From Puccinia triticina (taxonomy: Eukaryota; Basidiomycota; Pucciniomycetes; Pucciniales; Pucciniaceae): a stretch of 64,000 nt of DNA. Positions 46,406 through 57,117 of the stretch are shown in pieces; the stretch's first letter is position 1; each line of letters begins with the position of its first letter. Where the stretch lies: the NCBI RefSeq assembly GCF_026914185.1, contig NC_070562.1, positions 6,510,001 through 6,574,000 on the forward strand, in the 5' to 3' direction. Both the position numbers and the translations under genes were made by a program. Under the pieces are notes generated by a model, which worked only from the letters and a program-made list of their open reading frames with translations, did not search any database and was not told the DNA's origin.

Positions 46406-46815
46406 AACCGCTGCGCTGCGCTAAAAAAAGCGGTCATTTAGCGCAGCGCAGCGGTCACCCCGCTACGTCCCAGAGGCTGTTAAAACCCCGCTGAGCTAAC
46501 CGCTACGCGCAGCAATTGGCCTCTACCCACCCAGGGCAATTAGTGATAGCGCAGCGGGAGTGGACAACCGCTGCACTATTGCTAATTTGACGGATAGCGG
46601 AATTTCAATGTGTGTTAAACCTCTTTTAAGATAACTTGATCCACTTTTGTTCTCACGTTTCGATCCGCTGCGCTACCGCTGAAATGCAGCGATTCAGCGG
46701 TACGTGCCCGCTTTTTTAGCGCGCCAAAAATCATCATTTTTTTTTTAAGGAAAACAAAAAGCGGTTAGCGCAGCGGCACAAAAACCGCTGCGCTAAACGC
46801 AGCGCAGCGGTTACA
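46406..46815. repeat. 410-bp MITE of the GCGCTACC family
   Basis: Ends tgtaaccgctgcgctgcgct and (reverse complement of the right end) tgtaaccgctgcgctgcgtt match over about 18 bp. The interior repeats cgctgcgcta and tagcgcagcg many times in both orientations. The matching site in D1 (about 42280) is empty. Confidence 0.85.
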
Positions 46816-46822
46816 AAATTGA

Positions 46823-47362
46823 TTACGATGACCATTGCTTCAGTCTCTTCCAGGGGCGCGCTTCTTCAGAGTGGGGGACTTCTTCAGAGGGGAGCACGGT
46901 AGACTCTTGACTTTGGCTCAGGGGTCCGAGGAGCTCCTTGTAATCCGCCTCGGTGATTGAATATTGAACGTCTACTTTTCTTGGATGGTTGTGCAATCTG
47001 CGCACTTTTGTTCTTGTTGAACTGGGATCAACCAGATTGGGCTCGATGATGTGTTCGGTGATGGGCCGGTCCAGGAGAGGGTCGCCGTCCATGGGAGTGA
47101 CTTCGACCCGGACCTTCACAGCTACTTTTAAAGGGTTGCGGATGTAAATGCCGTAGTCGCCTTTCCCAGGGCTCCCAAGGATGTGGTCCACGGAAACTGC
47201 AGTTTGGACCATGCGGTTTCCGAATATTTGTCGGCTTTCTCCATTTTTTCCCGCCCAGCTGTGCTTGAAAATGTCTTGATAACCAATGTCGTCCATTGAG
47301 CAGACGCCGATGACCAGCGCCGAAAGTGAGAGCAGGCGGCTGAACAAGTCGCAGGCCTTCAT
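46823..47362 (-). CDS. Secreted protein X2 (single X domain, effector-like)
   Basis: Intact 179-aa frame from the ATG at 47360-47362. Signal peptide MKACDLFSRLLSLSALVIG followed by CSM; cleavage is likely near residue 22. The mature part has DIFKHSW, GDYGIYIRNPLKVAVKVRVE, ITEHIIEPNLVDPSS, VDVQYSITEADYKELLGPLS, QSQESTVLPSEEVP and a charged tail ending RLKQWSS. It contains no cysteines after the leader, unlike many rust effectors. Its paralogue X1 shows the same domain twice. Immediate upstream DNA is conserved with X1 ('cttattgaa' block), which argues for a conserved promoter or leader. I do not recognise the domain; a secreted role is inferred from the leader only. Confidence 0.75.
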   Translation of the reverse strand: MKACDLFSRLLSLSALVIGVCSMDDIGYQDIFKHSWAGKNGESRQIFGNRMVQTAVSVDHILGSPGKGDYGIYIRNPLKVAVKVRVEVTPMDGDPLLDRPITEHIIEPNLVDPSSTRTKVRRLHNHPRKVDVQYSITEADYKELLGPLSQSQESTVLPSEEVPHSEEARPWKRLKQWSS

Positions 47363-48534
47363 CTGGGATGGAAGCAGACCCTGTCAGGGAGGCCCGAATG
47401 TGAAAGTAGCTAAGGAGGTAAGACTGCTCACTTTTCAATTTGTGAGGGTTGGGGTATGACTGCGAGTGACTTATTGAAGGCACAAGGCGGCGAGGTGCGG
47501 TGTGGAGGGGAGCGAGGTAGCTCGGGTTTTTATGCCTGGGTGGCAGCCAGCGACTTGGCCATGAGCCGGTATCGGGCGAAGGAAGGCCCGTTTCGCGGGA
47601 CCATGGGAGGTGGCTGTAATCCAATCAGGTGCTTCAAGGCGCTGGCGACATGTTGCCACTGTCGACTACACAATCCACGCAACTTGAGACTAGAGGACAA
47701 AACCCGTATGGGACAGGTACCCATGCTATCTAGAATCAATGGGTCATCCTACGACTGCCGTCTGCAGGTGTTCCAACTCAATCCATGATCAGATTACCCA
47801 GATTACCCGCCAGTTCCGGTTCGGTGCCCGGCTTGACATTTTGTCTGCGACAGGCAGCAACGCACTCCACTTCAGCCCTGACCAGTGCCGTCCGAGCGTA
47901 AGGTAGCCGGCGCTTATAAGAGTTCTTTGAGACAGTCACTCCATTGAGGGTTTGGCAGCCTGGGCTTTGTGAGTACGGCGGGGGAGTAAGCAGTGGGCCC
48001 GCTGCTGTTGTTGGGAATGGAGGCTTGCCAAGTTGCAGGGGCATCAGTTCCTGATTGGACCTGGCTCGGCGGGACTAGTGCGCGGCCAGTGAGCCAAGGC
48101 ATGTCTTCCACATGCCGCTGAAGTCTGAGGCTTGCTGGAGCAAAGAGCCTTCACCTGGAAAAGAAATGCGATGTGTGTATTGTCTTTCCCAGAAAGCTTG
48201 GACCCGAGAAATTTATGAAATTTTGTTGTTCCCAAAAAACATGGAGATACACGTTTAAAGCTCGCAGTTTCTGCCTTTTGACATAATCTAATGTATGCAG
48301 CTGGTGGATGACACACTCTGACGAGTATCATACTCATTTGCAAATCCTGTTGCTCACTATCTGACAGGTGCCACTTGCACTTACTTTCTCGCGGGTGCCA
48401 CTCGCAGACATGCCCCATCCATCCGCCCAACCAAAATCCTCCCGATCCAAAATCCTCCTGATCCGCTCCAGCTCCGCAAACCCAACCAAATCATCATCCT
48501 CCAGCTCCACAACCCGACCAAATCACAGCCAACT

Positions 48535-50127
48535 ATGACGGAAATCATGCCTCCCGCTCCGCCACCGGATAACAGCAAATCACCTTTGCCAGAAATCAAA
48601 TCACCTTTGCCAGAAATATCAGAAATGGCTGCACCTGCTGCTTGGCAACACAAATCCGAAGAACCCGACTTGCCTGATACACCAGCTCCGCAACCGGTGA
48701 ACAGCCGACGTCAGCCCTTGAAAAAGAGTAGTGATTTACCATCCCAGCCAGTGAGTTTCCCTCCTCCCTCTTACCCTTTAACAAGAAAGATATTGATTTG
48801 TAACTGATCATTGTACATATGGTTGAGTTATAGTCGACTCAAATGGATGTGACGACTTCGTTCAAACTCTTCGTATCTAAACGAGGCAAAAAAAAACATC
48901 AAGAATTGGATGCCAGTTCCATCCAAAGTGGATTTTAATGTGACGATCATTCCGGGGAAAACAACACTCGAGGAGTTTCAATCACTTGTGGCGTCGGGAT
49001 GTGATAAAGCAGTTGCAAACACGGGTAGTTTAGTTCTTGAGGTGCTCGGGAAGAATAAGAAGAAGCATGAACTGAATTGGTTTGTGAGCATCCCCCGAGT
49101 CAAGGGATGGTTCAAATGCGACTGGGTCAAGATAACCGATGTCGACTCCTATCAACTTTGGATCGATGCGTTTCTCAACACCAAAGTCAAAAACCCGGAG
49201 GCTTTCTTGACACTCCGCATGACCAATCCAACCACGGTTATCAAACGCAGAGTACAAGCAGACCTCTTGGCCAAACGAGCCCAGTACCAACAAGCGGTCA
49301 AAGATAACCGAGCTCTCAAGCGCAAGGCGGCGGGAGATGACAAAAGCAATGGTTCTGCGGCTGGTACTGACAAGGACAATGAGGAAGATGAAATCGACCC
49401 GGAAGACTGGAACGATGTTAACTTTCAAATGCGCAAGATTCTAAATGGCTGCGCTTTAAATAAAGATTACAATACGAACACACCGGTCTTCATCAACCCG
49501 TCGGATCCCAACAAGTACGTTGTGGTCACAATGAATGCATGTCAAGAATGGGCCATGTGTATTGTGAGCTATTTGAACGTTTGGTCTATTTCTGTATATT
49601 TCTTACTGATCTATCTGCCTTTTTAGCTTGACCCCGATATGCCTGGAGTTAACTTGACGCCCCCCCCAAGAAGTTTGCTACCTTACTGCATTTGTGGAGC
49701 AAAGAAGACCAAACTAGCCAATGCCGATCCACCACAACCGTTGCAATCCGATTTATCGTTGCGACAGTTTATAGTTGAGGCCATCGCAGCAAATGTAGGA
49801 TCATTGGTGGCCAATGCCAATGTGGCATCATCATCGCAGCCATCCACTCACATCGCGCCTGCCCCTCCTACTCCTCCAGCTCCGTCTTCGGATAGTAATC
49901 CCGACTTGAATCCACCGATTCTTGAGTACTTGCAGTTTTTACGACTCAGAGACGTATCAATGGTTCACAAAATCCTCATAGAGAACGACATCATTTCCCA
50001 CAAGTACTTCCGCCCTGGATCTTCCCTCTCTCGTAATGAGATCCGTCAATTTGGCTTGACGGTAGGCGTAGTTACAGCTTTGGTTGATAACATTAGTAAA
50101 TACGATCAATATCTAGCTAGAAGATAA
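48535..50127 (+). CDS. P1: unrecognised protein, paralogue of P2, with C-terminal helical (SAM-like) domain
   Basis: Exons about 48535-48750, 48834-49563 and 49627-50127. The N-terminus is Pro/Ser-rich and disordered. The core has KNWMPVPSKVDFNVTIIPGK, LNWFVSIPRVKGWFKCDWVK and LRMTNPTTVIKRRVQ, then an acidic linker. The third exon carries a Pro-rich linker and ends in a helical block (PPILEYLQFLRLRDVSMVHK ... GLTVGVVTALVDNI), resembling a SAM domain in size and pattern. P2 shares the core and the end block. A run of nine A's at 48888-48896 puts exon 2 out of frame by one base with KNW; eight A's would restore it, so either the run is miscounted, the gene is broken, or translation starts at the ATG at 48910. 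Function unknown. Confidence 0.6.
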
Positions 50128-50533
50128 TTTGTACGACTCGCTTGTGTGTCTATCTATCCTGTACTAGCGTGTGTGCGAGTTTTGTCTATGTTGGTTGGTT
50201 CTCTGTCTCTCTTCAATGTCATCATACACGTTGTCCATACACATTGTCTCTGCTGGTTATATTTCTCTCTCCAATGTCAGACGTCTCTCAGACTTCTCTC
50301 TCTCAACTCACAGGAGCCAATGATTTGGACTTAAGAAAGTTGTAACATGGATTGGTGCTATTCCTGGAAGTCATGAGTGTAATAAAATACAGAAATAAAA
50401 AAGAAACAAACATGGAAACATGGAACAGTGAGGGAATACTCAGAGGTTATGTGGAAATACACTGGAATACGGGAAGACTATTCCCAGAGGTCATGAGGAA
50501 TAACAGGCAATACATGAAAAATAGGAATACATG

Positions 50534-51869
50534 TCATATCAGCGGGGAAGGGGTAGCCGGCGTTCCATGTCTTCCACGCTGCGCAATATATTCATAGTCC
50601 TGTTCGTGATCATATTCTCGGTCATCGTGCCGCTCAAGACGTCCAACACCTTCAACTAAGGCTCGCGCGACGCCAATTGGAAAGCCAAGACCTATGAGCT
50701 CGGCCTCGCTTGACGTTCGGAAGAAAACCCAGTGGTGGATGCCCAAGCTCATCAAGCGGCCGCGTGTGTATGTGTCACCTTGATTGATCAAAGCGGCCCG
50801 GAGGTAAGTCTCCATTTCGTAGCTTTCTAATCGCGGGGAGGCTGGTGGGATTGGAATTAGCGGCGCAACCATCGCGGATTGTGGGATCAGAGGCGGTTGT
50901 GGACCAGTCGCTGGTGGTATTTGTTCATCCACCGCACGCGTACCCATGGCGGATGAACTTGTGAGGACCTCAATCTCTTCTTCATCGCCCGAGTCAGTTG
51001 GTAGCTTGGGACCGCTGAGCCGCCGGATTTGAGCGGGAGGTGAGTTGTCAGGATGTGAGGTACTCTTCGGCGCATCATTGACCAGGCCCCAAACAAAATG
51101 GCTGGTAGGAGGCAGGACTCGGACGCTGACACCAATGTGGTTGTGGATGACACCTTCTGCCCATTTGCTGAGGTGTTCATTCTTCACATGCATGACTTGC
51201 CGCCGATCGAATGGATTAACAATAGTTATCCCTTGAGGACCGACTGCCGACGCATAGCTCCGGATGGTGTCTACAACTCCGTTCAGGCGAGTCTTGCTAA
51301 TGCTCTCGAAGGTCTGTAAATAAATCAAATCATTATCAGATTATGAGAGCGGACACTGACACTGATGAAGCAGAATCATACGGTCAGAAGCTTACCTTAT
51401 CTCCTGCTGCACAGCTTGGGTTCTCCATCACAAGCTCCAGGTCGGTACGACCGGGGTAATTTTCATACGCCGCATTTGAGAAGCTGACCCAATCGGCAGC
51501 GCCGCCAATCTTGGCCCTTACAACGCGGTCCTTATGGTTCGTAATGGACACCACCCACTTGATCCTGCGCTTATTGTGAAGGTCGAGTATAAGTTGGTAA
51601 ACATCATGGGTTGGGTCTCCCGACTTCAAGTGAGTCAAGACCTGTTCTTGAAACTTAGGCCAGGTCAAAGACACAATGTCTATGACTAAAGGTTCCAGAA
51701 CCGCAACAGGAATGATTTTCGTCCAGTTTTTGGAATGCGGGAGGAGTGTGCGGGTAGGACTGATCATGCCGGATATTTTTGAGACCTCCATGTAGAAAAG
51801 GTAGTCAATGTTGAGGGGCGATGGACGTGGTACTTTAAACATATTTTGCGACTCGTCAGAAGAGCTCAT
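50534..51869 (-). CDS. P2: unrecognised protein, paralogue of P1, with C-terminal helical (SAM-like) domain
   Basis: Two exons on the minus strand (51396-51869, 50534-51313) give 417 aa from the ATG at 51867-51869 (MSSSDESQNMFKVPRPSPLN). Upstream codons in the same frame (to 51971) are not needed. Blocks shared with P1: KNWTKIIPVAVLEPLVIDIV, KRRIKWVVSITNHKDRVVRA and LELVMENPS. A middle region (SISKTRLNGVVDTIRSYASA) and a Pro-rich linker lead to the end block METYLRAALINQGD ... LGFPIGVARALVEGVGRLER, which aligns with the P1 end. P1 and P2 converge with their 3' ends 406 bp apart. No secretion signal, membrane segment or catalytic motif is visible, so an intracellular interaction role is possible but unproven. 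Confidence 0.68.
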
Positions 51870-52012
51870 TTTGTATTGAGTGATGGATGGAGGAGAAGTG
51901 AAATAAGAGGTGGATGAGCAAGTGGGAAAGGGAAAATCATACCAGCACTCAGCTCCTTTTATGGTGCTCAATCATACCCACGATGGCAGGCAGATATACC
52001 GACAAATATCAC

Positions 52013-52310
52013 TGCGCCTTGGTGACCGATGTCATTTTTCTCATGAGTCTTTCGATTGGCGAGAACTCACAGCAACCACATGGACTGTATACTTACCTAG
52101 ACATAGACCGTACCCTCACCGCTACAGCTAGACATAACTAACAGCGCCTTGGTAACCAATGCCATTGTTCTCATTAGTCTTTTGAATGGCGAGTAGATCA
52201 ATATCGATTTGACCACATGGACCGTACACTTACCTAGACATATCCTAGACATATACCTAGACATAGACCGTACCCTCACCGCTAGAGCTAGACATAACTC
52301 TCACATCTCA
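52013..52310. repeat. Tandem duplication upstream of P2 (units about 130 and 165 bp)
   Basis: Both units contain 'gcgccttggt(g/a)acc(g/a)atg', 'ctcat(g/t)agtctttt/ttcgatt', 'ccacatggac(t/c)gta' and 'gacatagaccgtaccctcac'. The second unit also repeats 'cctagacatat' internally. It lies 150-450 bp upstream of the P2 start, so it may affect its promoter. Confidence 0.75.
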
Positions 52311-52490
52311 CCAATCATATCTTGCATTCCGTTGGAGACAAGACTGACTAGATTGCACAATACATGACATAATCAGATTGATAGTTTACATGACAACGAG
52401 ATAGAGAGATATAGGACCAGATGAATAAAACACAAAAATAAGGAACTACTGGGGATAGTGCCTCAATGATGGAACTGTGTAGCCGGCATG

Positions 52491-53586
52491 TCAATAAAGC
52501 TTACCACAGAGATTCTCAGTCATCACGTGTGCGCAAGCACGTCGAATGTCCCATTCGGGATGTTCACTTAATGACATTGCCTGAGTTCGGCGCAGTTGTC
52601 CCTTGAGGATGCCAAAACAGAGCTCAATTGGATTGAGCTCTGGGCAGTAAGCTGGAAGGAAGATGAGCCGGACGCCTGCCGCATTGCAGATTGCCCAAAC
52701 TCAATCGCTGCGGTGAATCTTCGCATTATCGCAGACTAGAACCGAGTTGGGCGCAGGAAAGCGATTCATTTGTGGAATCTAGGGTGGCGGTCAAAGTAAT
52801 CAGGAGCCTTGATGATTGAAACTGCTGTATTGAAATTGGACTAACCAGGTCCCATTTTAAGAAATGCTCAAACTTCCGAGCGTTGAAAGTATCTTCCCGG
52901 ACGGTCAGAGCCAGTAGACCATTAATTGAAATCGCCGGGAGGATGCTGAGCCGGATAGGATTTGAACGCTGGATAAAACGAGCCGCCGGAGTTCCTTGTT
53001 TGGAGCGTGCGTGCGTCCAAAGCAAGTCGCGCTCGCAAATCGCACTTTCATCTGTTGGAAATTCAAAGCTTTCAGCTCAGCACCGTGACGCCATGAAAAG
53101 GGAAGAGATAAGGGCGGGCTCACCTGTGAAAACCAGGAAGTTGGCGGGATAGAATCGCATTTTCTCCACATATCTGAACTTCTTCACTAAGCATTTCTTG
53201 GAGTTGAGGGTCTCGGCCTTCTTCAAAGTTATTGATAAGTGGTTTACCAGGTTCTTGTGAACCACACTGATGCTGAGCAGAGTCCCACTCGAGTCGTAAA
53301 GCCGCTCACGTATCTCGTCCAAGAATAGACCAGGTTCGTCGCACACAAGCTGGACCATGAACGCCGCATCCTTGGTGGTCATTGTTCTGGGGCGACCAAG
53401 GAGCTCGTACTCCTCTGGATTGCGGATTACTGATTTAGTTTGTTGAAAGATGTGAAGCCACCGATTGAACGACTGTTTTGAGATTTGATGGCCTAGAGTT
53501 CTTCGGATAAAGTCTCGTGGATGGCCTTTGATTGACATTCTGACCGCAACTGCCTTGATTTGGGGATCGTATGGTACGTAAACCAT
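52491..53586 (-). pseudogene. Tc1/mariner-IS630 superfamily DDE transposase, premature TGA
   Basis: The ATG is at 53584-53586 (MVYVPYDPQIKAVAVRMSIK), a helix-turn-helix start typical of fungal mariners. Exons 53124-53586, 52846-53051 and 52491-52778. Splicing restores the first catalytic Asp (VFTDESAIC). The second is in VLVCDNAKIH and the third acidic residue in PAYCPELNPIEL, so the DDE triad is intact. TGA at 52701-52703, after HRSD, cuts the protein between the second and third catalytic residues. The element ends were not found. Confidence 0.85.
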
Positions 53587-54072
53587 TTGTGAGGTGAATT
53601 TGGATTTTGGACTGCGATGGAATGATAGGCAAGCGAAATGGGTCGGTTGGCGGAATGAGATGCTGGGCAGAAACGACTTACAGCTTGGTGCGTTGGGAGA
53701 GTGACTTGGATCGGATGGGATAGTTGCCAATTGGCAATTGGCGGGTTTGACAGTCAACATCGTGCTAAATCACATTGCATGATATTTGACAGCTCAATTT
53801 GGTTTTTGCCAAAAACAATACCCCGTCCTATCTCATTCCAACCCCATACTCAGTGCGATAAACAAAATTTCATAAATCTCTCGGGTCCAAGCTTTCAAGG
53901 AAAAATAATATGTGGGGGCTTATGTACATAGTGAGACGGCGGCCGGAGCGCTGCAGCCTGTATCTGCTGCATGCGCACTCCAGCGGCCGCCGAGATGCTC
54001 CGGAGACAGCTGGGCCGAGCCAGACCAGCACAGGACAGCACCCGCCTCCGCACTCTCCGCACTCAGCAAACC

Positions 54073-56269
54073 ATGGCCGCCCACGCCTCCCTCGCCGTCT
54101 CCGAGAAGGTCCAGCCCGAGCTCGCCAAGGGCCTCGACTGCTGGAGCGTCTTCTCCCCCGCCTCGGGCCACATGCCGCCCGTTCGTCCGTCTCCTCTGCC
54201 ATCCGCAAAGCACTTGACAAACTAACGGCTTCTCCACCGTTCGGGGCCGGTGTTTCTGCGCCTCAAGGACTCGCTGAATCTCGGCCAAGGGTTTATGAAG
54301 TAAGACGATCTCCTTCTGTGCCCCCTCACCCCCTTGCTGATGCGGTCCGCCGGGCCTCTTCGGTAGTTGGGCTCCACGTAAGCAGTCCACTCAGGCAGAA
54401 AATGCGACTGGAGACGCCCGGACTGACTGGCAGAGCCGATGTGTGGACCCGATCCAACGGGAACGCCAGCCGATTTCATGAAGGAGGCCGCCAAGAACTC
54501 GATCGACGAGATCGCCGCAAACCACTACAGCATCCCGAAGGGAAGAGTCAACCTGCGCAAGGCGATCTCCAAACACTACTCGGAAAGCTTCAAGTTGAAC
54601 CGAGACTTGGACTTCGAATCCGAAGTCGTCATCAGTCCCGGTGCGTGGTTTCCTCTCCCCGGGGCTTGCCGGGCTGGTGGCGCTGACCCAACCACTGTCC
54701 TTCTTTCCTGGCAGGTGCCAACTTCGGCATCTATGCGTCCTTGCTAGCGTTTTGTTCGAAGGACGACGAAGTGGTTCTCATCGAGCCCTTCTTCGACCAA
54801 TGTTGCGTACCCCATCTCTCTATACATTTGAGTTTGAGAAGCCGGAGCTGACGGCCGTGGTCTGTGGCCGCAGATGTGCGGAACGTGACGTTCTGCGGCG
54901 GCAAGCCGGTCTATGTCCCGCTCCGCCCGCCCCCGTCCGCCGGGACGCAGAACGTGAGCAGCAAGGAATGGACGCTGGACATCGACGAGCTCAGGGCGGC
55001 CTTGACGGCGAAATCCAAAGTCATGTAAGAGAGCCTTTCTTCAGGGAGGGAAGCGGATCTCTGAACGGCCCCATGCGCCCACAGAATCATCAATACGCCG
55101 CACAACCCGGTCGGCAAGGTGTTCACTGTGGACGAGCTGAACGCGATCGGCCAGGTGGCCGAGGAGCATAACTTGCTGATCATCGCGGACGAAGTGGTGA
55201 GTTGGCGGCATCTGCGGGGACCCAAAGGGGCGAAAGCTGACGGGGATGAGGCAGTACGACTGTCTGACGTTCGGCGAGCCGCACACGCGGATCGCCTCGC
55301 TTTCGGACGCGCTGTGGCGCCGGACGGTGACGGTGGGGTCGGCGGGCAAATCGTTCGCGGCGACGGGCTGGCGGCTCGGATGGTGCATCGGCCCCGCCGC
55401 CCTCCTCCGCCCCATCACCGCCGCGATGACCCGGATGACCTTCTGCGCCGTCAGCCCGCTCCAGGAAGCCCTCGCCATCGGCTTCGCCGCCGCCGAGAAG
55501 GATCGCTTCTTCGACACCCAGAGGGACCAGTACCAGGCTCGGAGAGACCTCCTCCTCGGCTTCCTCGATCAGCTCGGCTTGCCTTACACCGTGTTCGTCT
55601 GGCCCTGGCTTGAGTCTTCCACCAAAACCATCTGACGCTCCTGTTTTTTTTTTCCGGATAATAGACCCGATGGGGTAAGTCAACCACCGGTCGTCCCCTC
55701 GAGCACAACTGACACATCCTCCATCCCCTCGCTCTAAACAGTCCTATTTCGTGCTAGTCGAGACTTCCAAGGTGAAGATCCCCGCAGAGTTTGAGATCCT
55801 CGAGCTGATCAAGACGCGCTCAAGGGACTGGCACATGTGCTGGTTCATCGCCAAAGTCGCCGGCGTCGTCGTAAGCACCGCATCTCCCCCGAGATCACCC
55901 GTCACTCGGCCCAGCTCACGGCGTTTTCCCCTCCTGCCTTGCAGTGCATCCCTCCCTCTGACTTCTACTCCTCGTACGTCAACCTCTCTCTCTCTCTCTT
56001 TAGTCACCGCCGACCAGCCTCGCTTATGTCTGTTACCGACTTTCATTTGGGTCTGCCCGACAGGGACCATGTGTCGATCGGAGAGAACTTCATCCGGATC
56101 GCGTTCTGCAAGGATCTCGAGTTGCGTCTCTTCTGCTCTCTCCCACCCACATCTTTGGACGTCATCACCTGACAATTCACCCATCTTCGGTGATCATCCT
56201 TTTGCGGTATACAGCACGCTGAAGGAAGCCGGCCAACGCTTGCAGAAATTGAAGCCTTACATCTCGTGA
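54073..56269 (+). CDS. BNA3: Kynurenine aminotransferase-type class I PLP aminotransferase
   Basis: PLP enzyme converting kynurenine with a 2-oxo acid to kynurenate (BNA3/KYAT type); related cysteine S-conjugate activity is known in the family. Thirteen exons: 54073-54180, 54268-54299, 54367-54377, 54470-54640, 54715-54801, 54874-55024, 55085-55196, 55255-55592, 55665-55674, 55742-55870, 55945-55973, 56064-56120, 56215-56269 (429 aa, frame kept throughout). Motifs: DSLNLGQGFMNWAPPDFMKE (built across an 11-nt exon), NHYSIPKGRVNLRKAI, SPGANFGIYASLLAF, INTPHNPVGKVF, IIADEVYD, the PLP-lysine motif GSAGKSFAATGWRLGW, VPDGSYFVLVE (across a 10-nt exon) and a final ENFIRIAFCKD. The N-terminus has no clear targeting signal. 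Two broken 5' copies lie at 41.7 and 44.1 kb. Confidence 0.9.
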
Positions 56270-57117
56270 CCTGGGGCCGCTTCCCACACGTCCATTGTGT
56301 GTGTGTAAATGTATGTAGATAGATCAACTCCTTAACTGATTGTTTTCTAGACTGCCTATCCTTCCTCATGAAGCTGTTGCAGCCACAAAAGGCAAATCTT
56401 TGTGGTGGCTGTGGCGTAGCTTCTGATGTATTTCTGTTCCTTTCCTCACCCCCCACTTGAATACACGTATCACTCTCATCTTGGATGGGTCTCCTCTGGA
56501 CTATGGCGGTCCACATTTGAGGTTTTTTGAGCAGCGGAGCAGTGAAGGTTTTCACCCTTCAGTTCACGCCACTTTGGCTGGAGAGGTAAGAGATTTCTGA
56601 AACCTGCAAGCAGGCAACTGCAAGCAAACTAGCAGCAACCACATCCATATGCAAACCATCCCATTGAGGACTAGTTGAGGACAAGTTTTGGGATGACTTC
56701 CTGGAATACTTGTGAAATGGTTTTCTAATGATATGTAGGTTATATACAAAAAGCTTGGAAACGCTCGACACTTCTATGCATATACATGTGATCTCAATTA
56801 AGATTATCAAAGCTTATGGGCTGCGATTAGAGGTGTGGCTCTCGGCCGCCAAAAACATTGACCATCACAGGCCATCACTCATTCAACGACATCTCAAAAG
56901 CTCATCTGATGTTGAAGTGTGGTTTTCATGACTTGGGACTACTGATCTGTACGGGGTCCCGGTGGTCGGTCAAGCAAAAGTAGTCTTTAAATCCACGATC
57001 GGCTTGAGTTTTGAAGCAGCGAGTATGATGAGGGTGTTTGGGAGGGTTAAGGATGAGGCGAGAGAAATATTTTTGGAGGACAGATTGATTGTGGTTAGGG
57101 AGCGGGTGGGGGTGAAG
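56270..57117. other. Intergenic between convergent BNA3 and Dsc2-like genes
   Basis: No gene recognised. A short GT-repeat lies near 56296. Confidence 0.5.

Larger units (their letters stand above)
44070..48170. repeat. Segmental duplication copy D2 (aminotransferase 5' fragment + X2 + upstream block)
   Basis: Collinear with D1 but enlarged by about 1.7 kb of inserted DNA at 44596-46292 and by a MITE at 46406-46815. Both gaps are recognised because D1 is uninterrupted at the matching points (near 42180 and 42280). Confidence 0.82.

Noticed and set aside
54222..55683. Long minus-strand frames opposite the aminotransferase gene
   Set aside because: Mirror images of a GC-rich coding sequence; the plus strand carries all the family motifs.
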